Source: Maratus speciosus
Lineage: Eukaryota > Arthropoda > Arachnida > Araneae > Salticidae
Length of the DNA: 64,000 nucleotides
NCBI GenBank assembly: GCA_963932465.1
Contig: OZ010799.1
Span: 284,280,083 to 284,344,082 of the forward strand
Direction: 5' to 3'
Shown: piece by piece, positions 63,907-64,000 of the stretch
How positions within the stretch are numbered: position 1 is the stretch's first letter
Layout of the letters: each line of letters opens with the position of its first letter
Notes under the pieces: generated by a model
Database searches by the model: none
The model's input: only the letters and a program-made list of their open reading frames with translations
What the model was told of the DNA's origin: nothing
Translations under genes and position numbers: made by a program

Positions 63907-63908
<2 letters not shown>

Positions 63909-63987
<79 letters not shown>
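63909..63987. repeat. (AT)n microsatellite
   Basis: About 79 bases of uninterrupted AT dinucleotides near the window end. Confidence 0.95.
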
Positions 63988-63988
<1 letters not shown>

Positions 63989-64000
63989 GACCTATGTCAC

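Noticed and set aside
1..64000. CRISPR arrays, bacterial operons or phage modules
   Set aside because: No regular direct-repeat/spacer pattern, no ribosome-binding-site-led gene clusters and a clear eukaryotic texture; the tandem repeats found have units of 134-150 bp without spacers.

Overview
The window is strongly A+T-rich eukaryotic DNA with long homopolymer and dinucleotide tracts, small exons in large introns, and many layers of transposons. Together with a Ty1/copia element, Tc1/mariner, hAT-like, TTAA-flanked and Penelope-like pieces and tRNA-derived SINE heads, this suggests an arthropod genome, possibly a chelicerate. The organism guess is an inference; no gene here fixes it.

Host gene. 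One gene can be assembled on the minus strand from about 28.2 kb down to 9.57 kb. It has five coding exons (28132-28066, 19843-19755, 15056-15025, 14355-14199, 9755-9684) whose splice signals and phases fit from ATG to stop and give a 138-residue protein that I do not recognise. A TATA-less promoter-like stretch with CCAAT and ETS-type sites lies just upstream, and an AATAAA signal follows the stop. The introns hold most of the repeats between 9.8 and 28 kb, including a 2.2-kb inverted repeat (20.9-23.1 kb) and a deep stack of nested insertions (23.4-27.8 kb).

Transposon regions. 1.0-3.2 kb: a TTAA-flanked element containing a palindromic Tc1 derivative. 6.5-7.4 kb: an array of palindromic ACGGTA/TACCGT motifs and a mirror-image mariner remnant. 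8.6-11.1 kb: several foldback repeats. 28.6-30.7 kb: three nested insertions, two of them hAT-like with 8-bp target duplications. 31.1-32.4 kb: a 150-bp minisatellite and a second ACGGTA array. 33.9-35.8 kb: a TA-flanked element with long terminal inverted repeats and a foldback element. 36.1-39.6 kb: a copia-type element with a nearly open pol split by one frameshift. 40.8-41.4 kb: a second TTAA-flanked element. 46.8-48.7 kb: an ACACTGT-ended element carrying a hAT-like insertion. 50.3-51.9 kb: an LTR-like stretch and six 134-bp tandem units. 52.9-56.2 kb: further copies of the 33.9-kb element. 56.2-58.3 kb: tRNA-like sequences and a perfect hairpin. 58.6-59.1 kb: a palindrome with a hammerhead-ribozyme-like motif in each arm. 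59.6-60.4 kb: a decayed Tc1/mariner transposase. 60.5-62.6 kb: a repeat-bounded block with a 145-bp minisatellite.

Main themes. First, mirror-image (head-to-head or tail-to-tail) transposon derivatives are unusually common: at least eight independent palindromes from different families. Second, the most informative single signals are the reconstructed host gene, the hammerhead-like motifs at 58.7 and 59.0 kb, and a CAG|GTAAGT ratchet-type splice site at 49.67 kb. All calls come from reading the sequence; no database search was possible.
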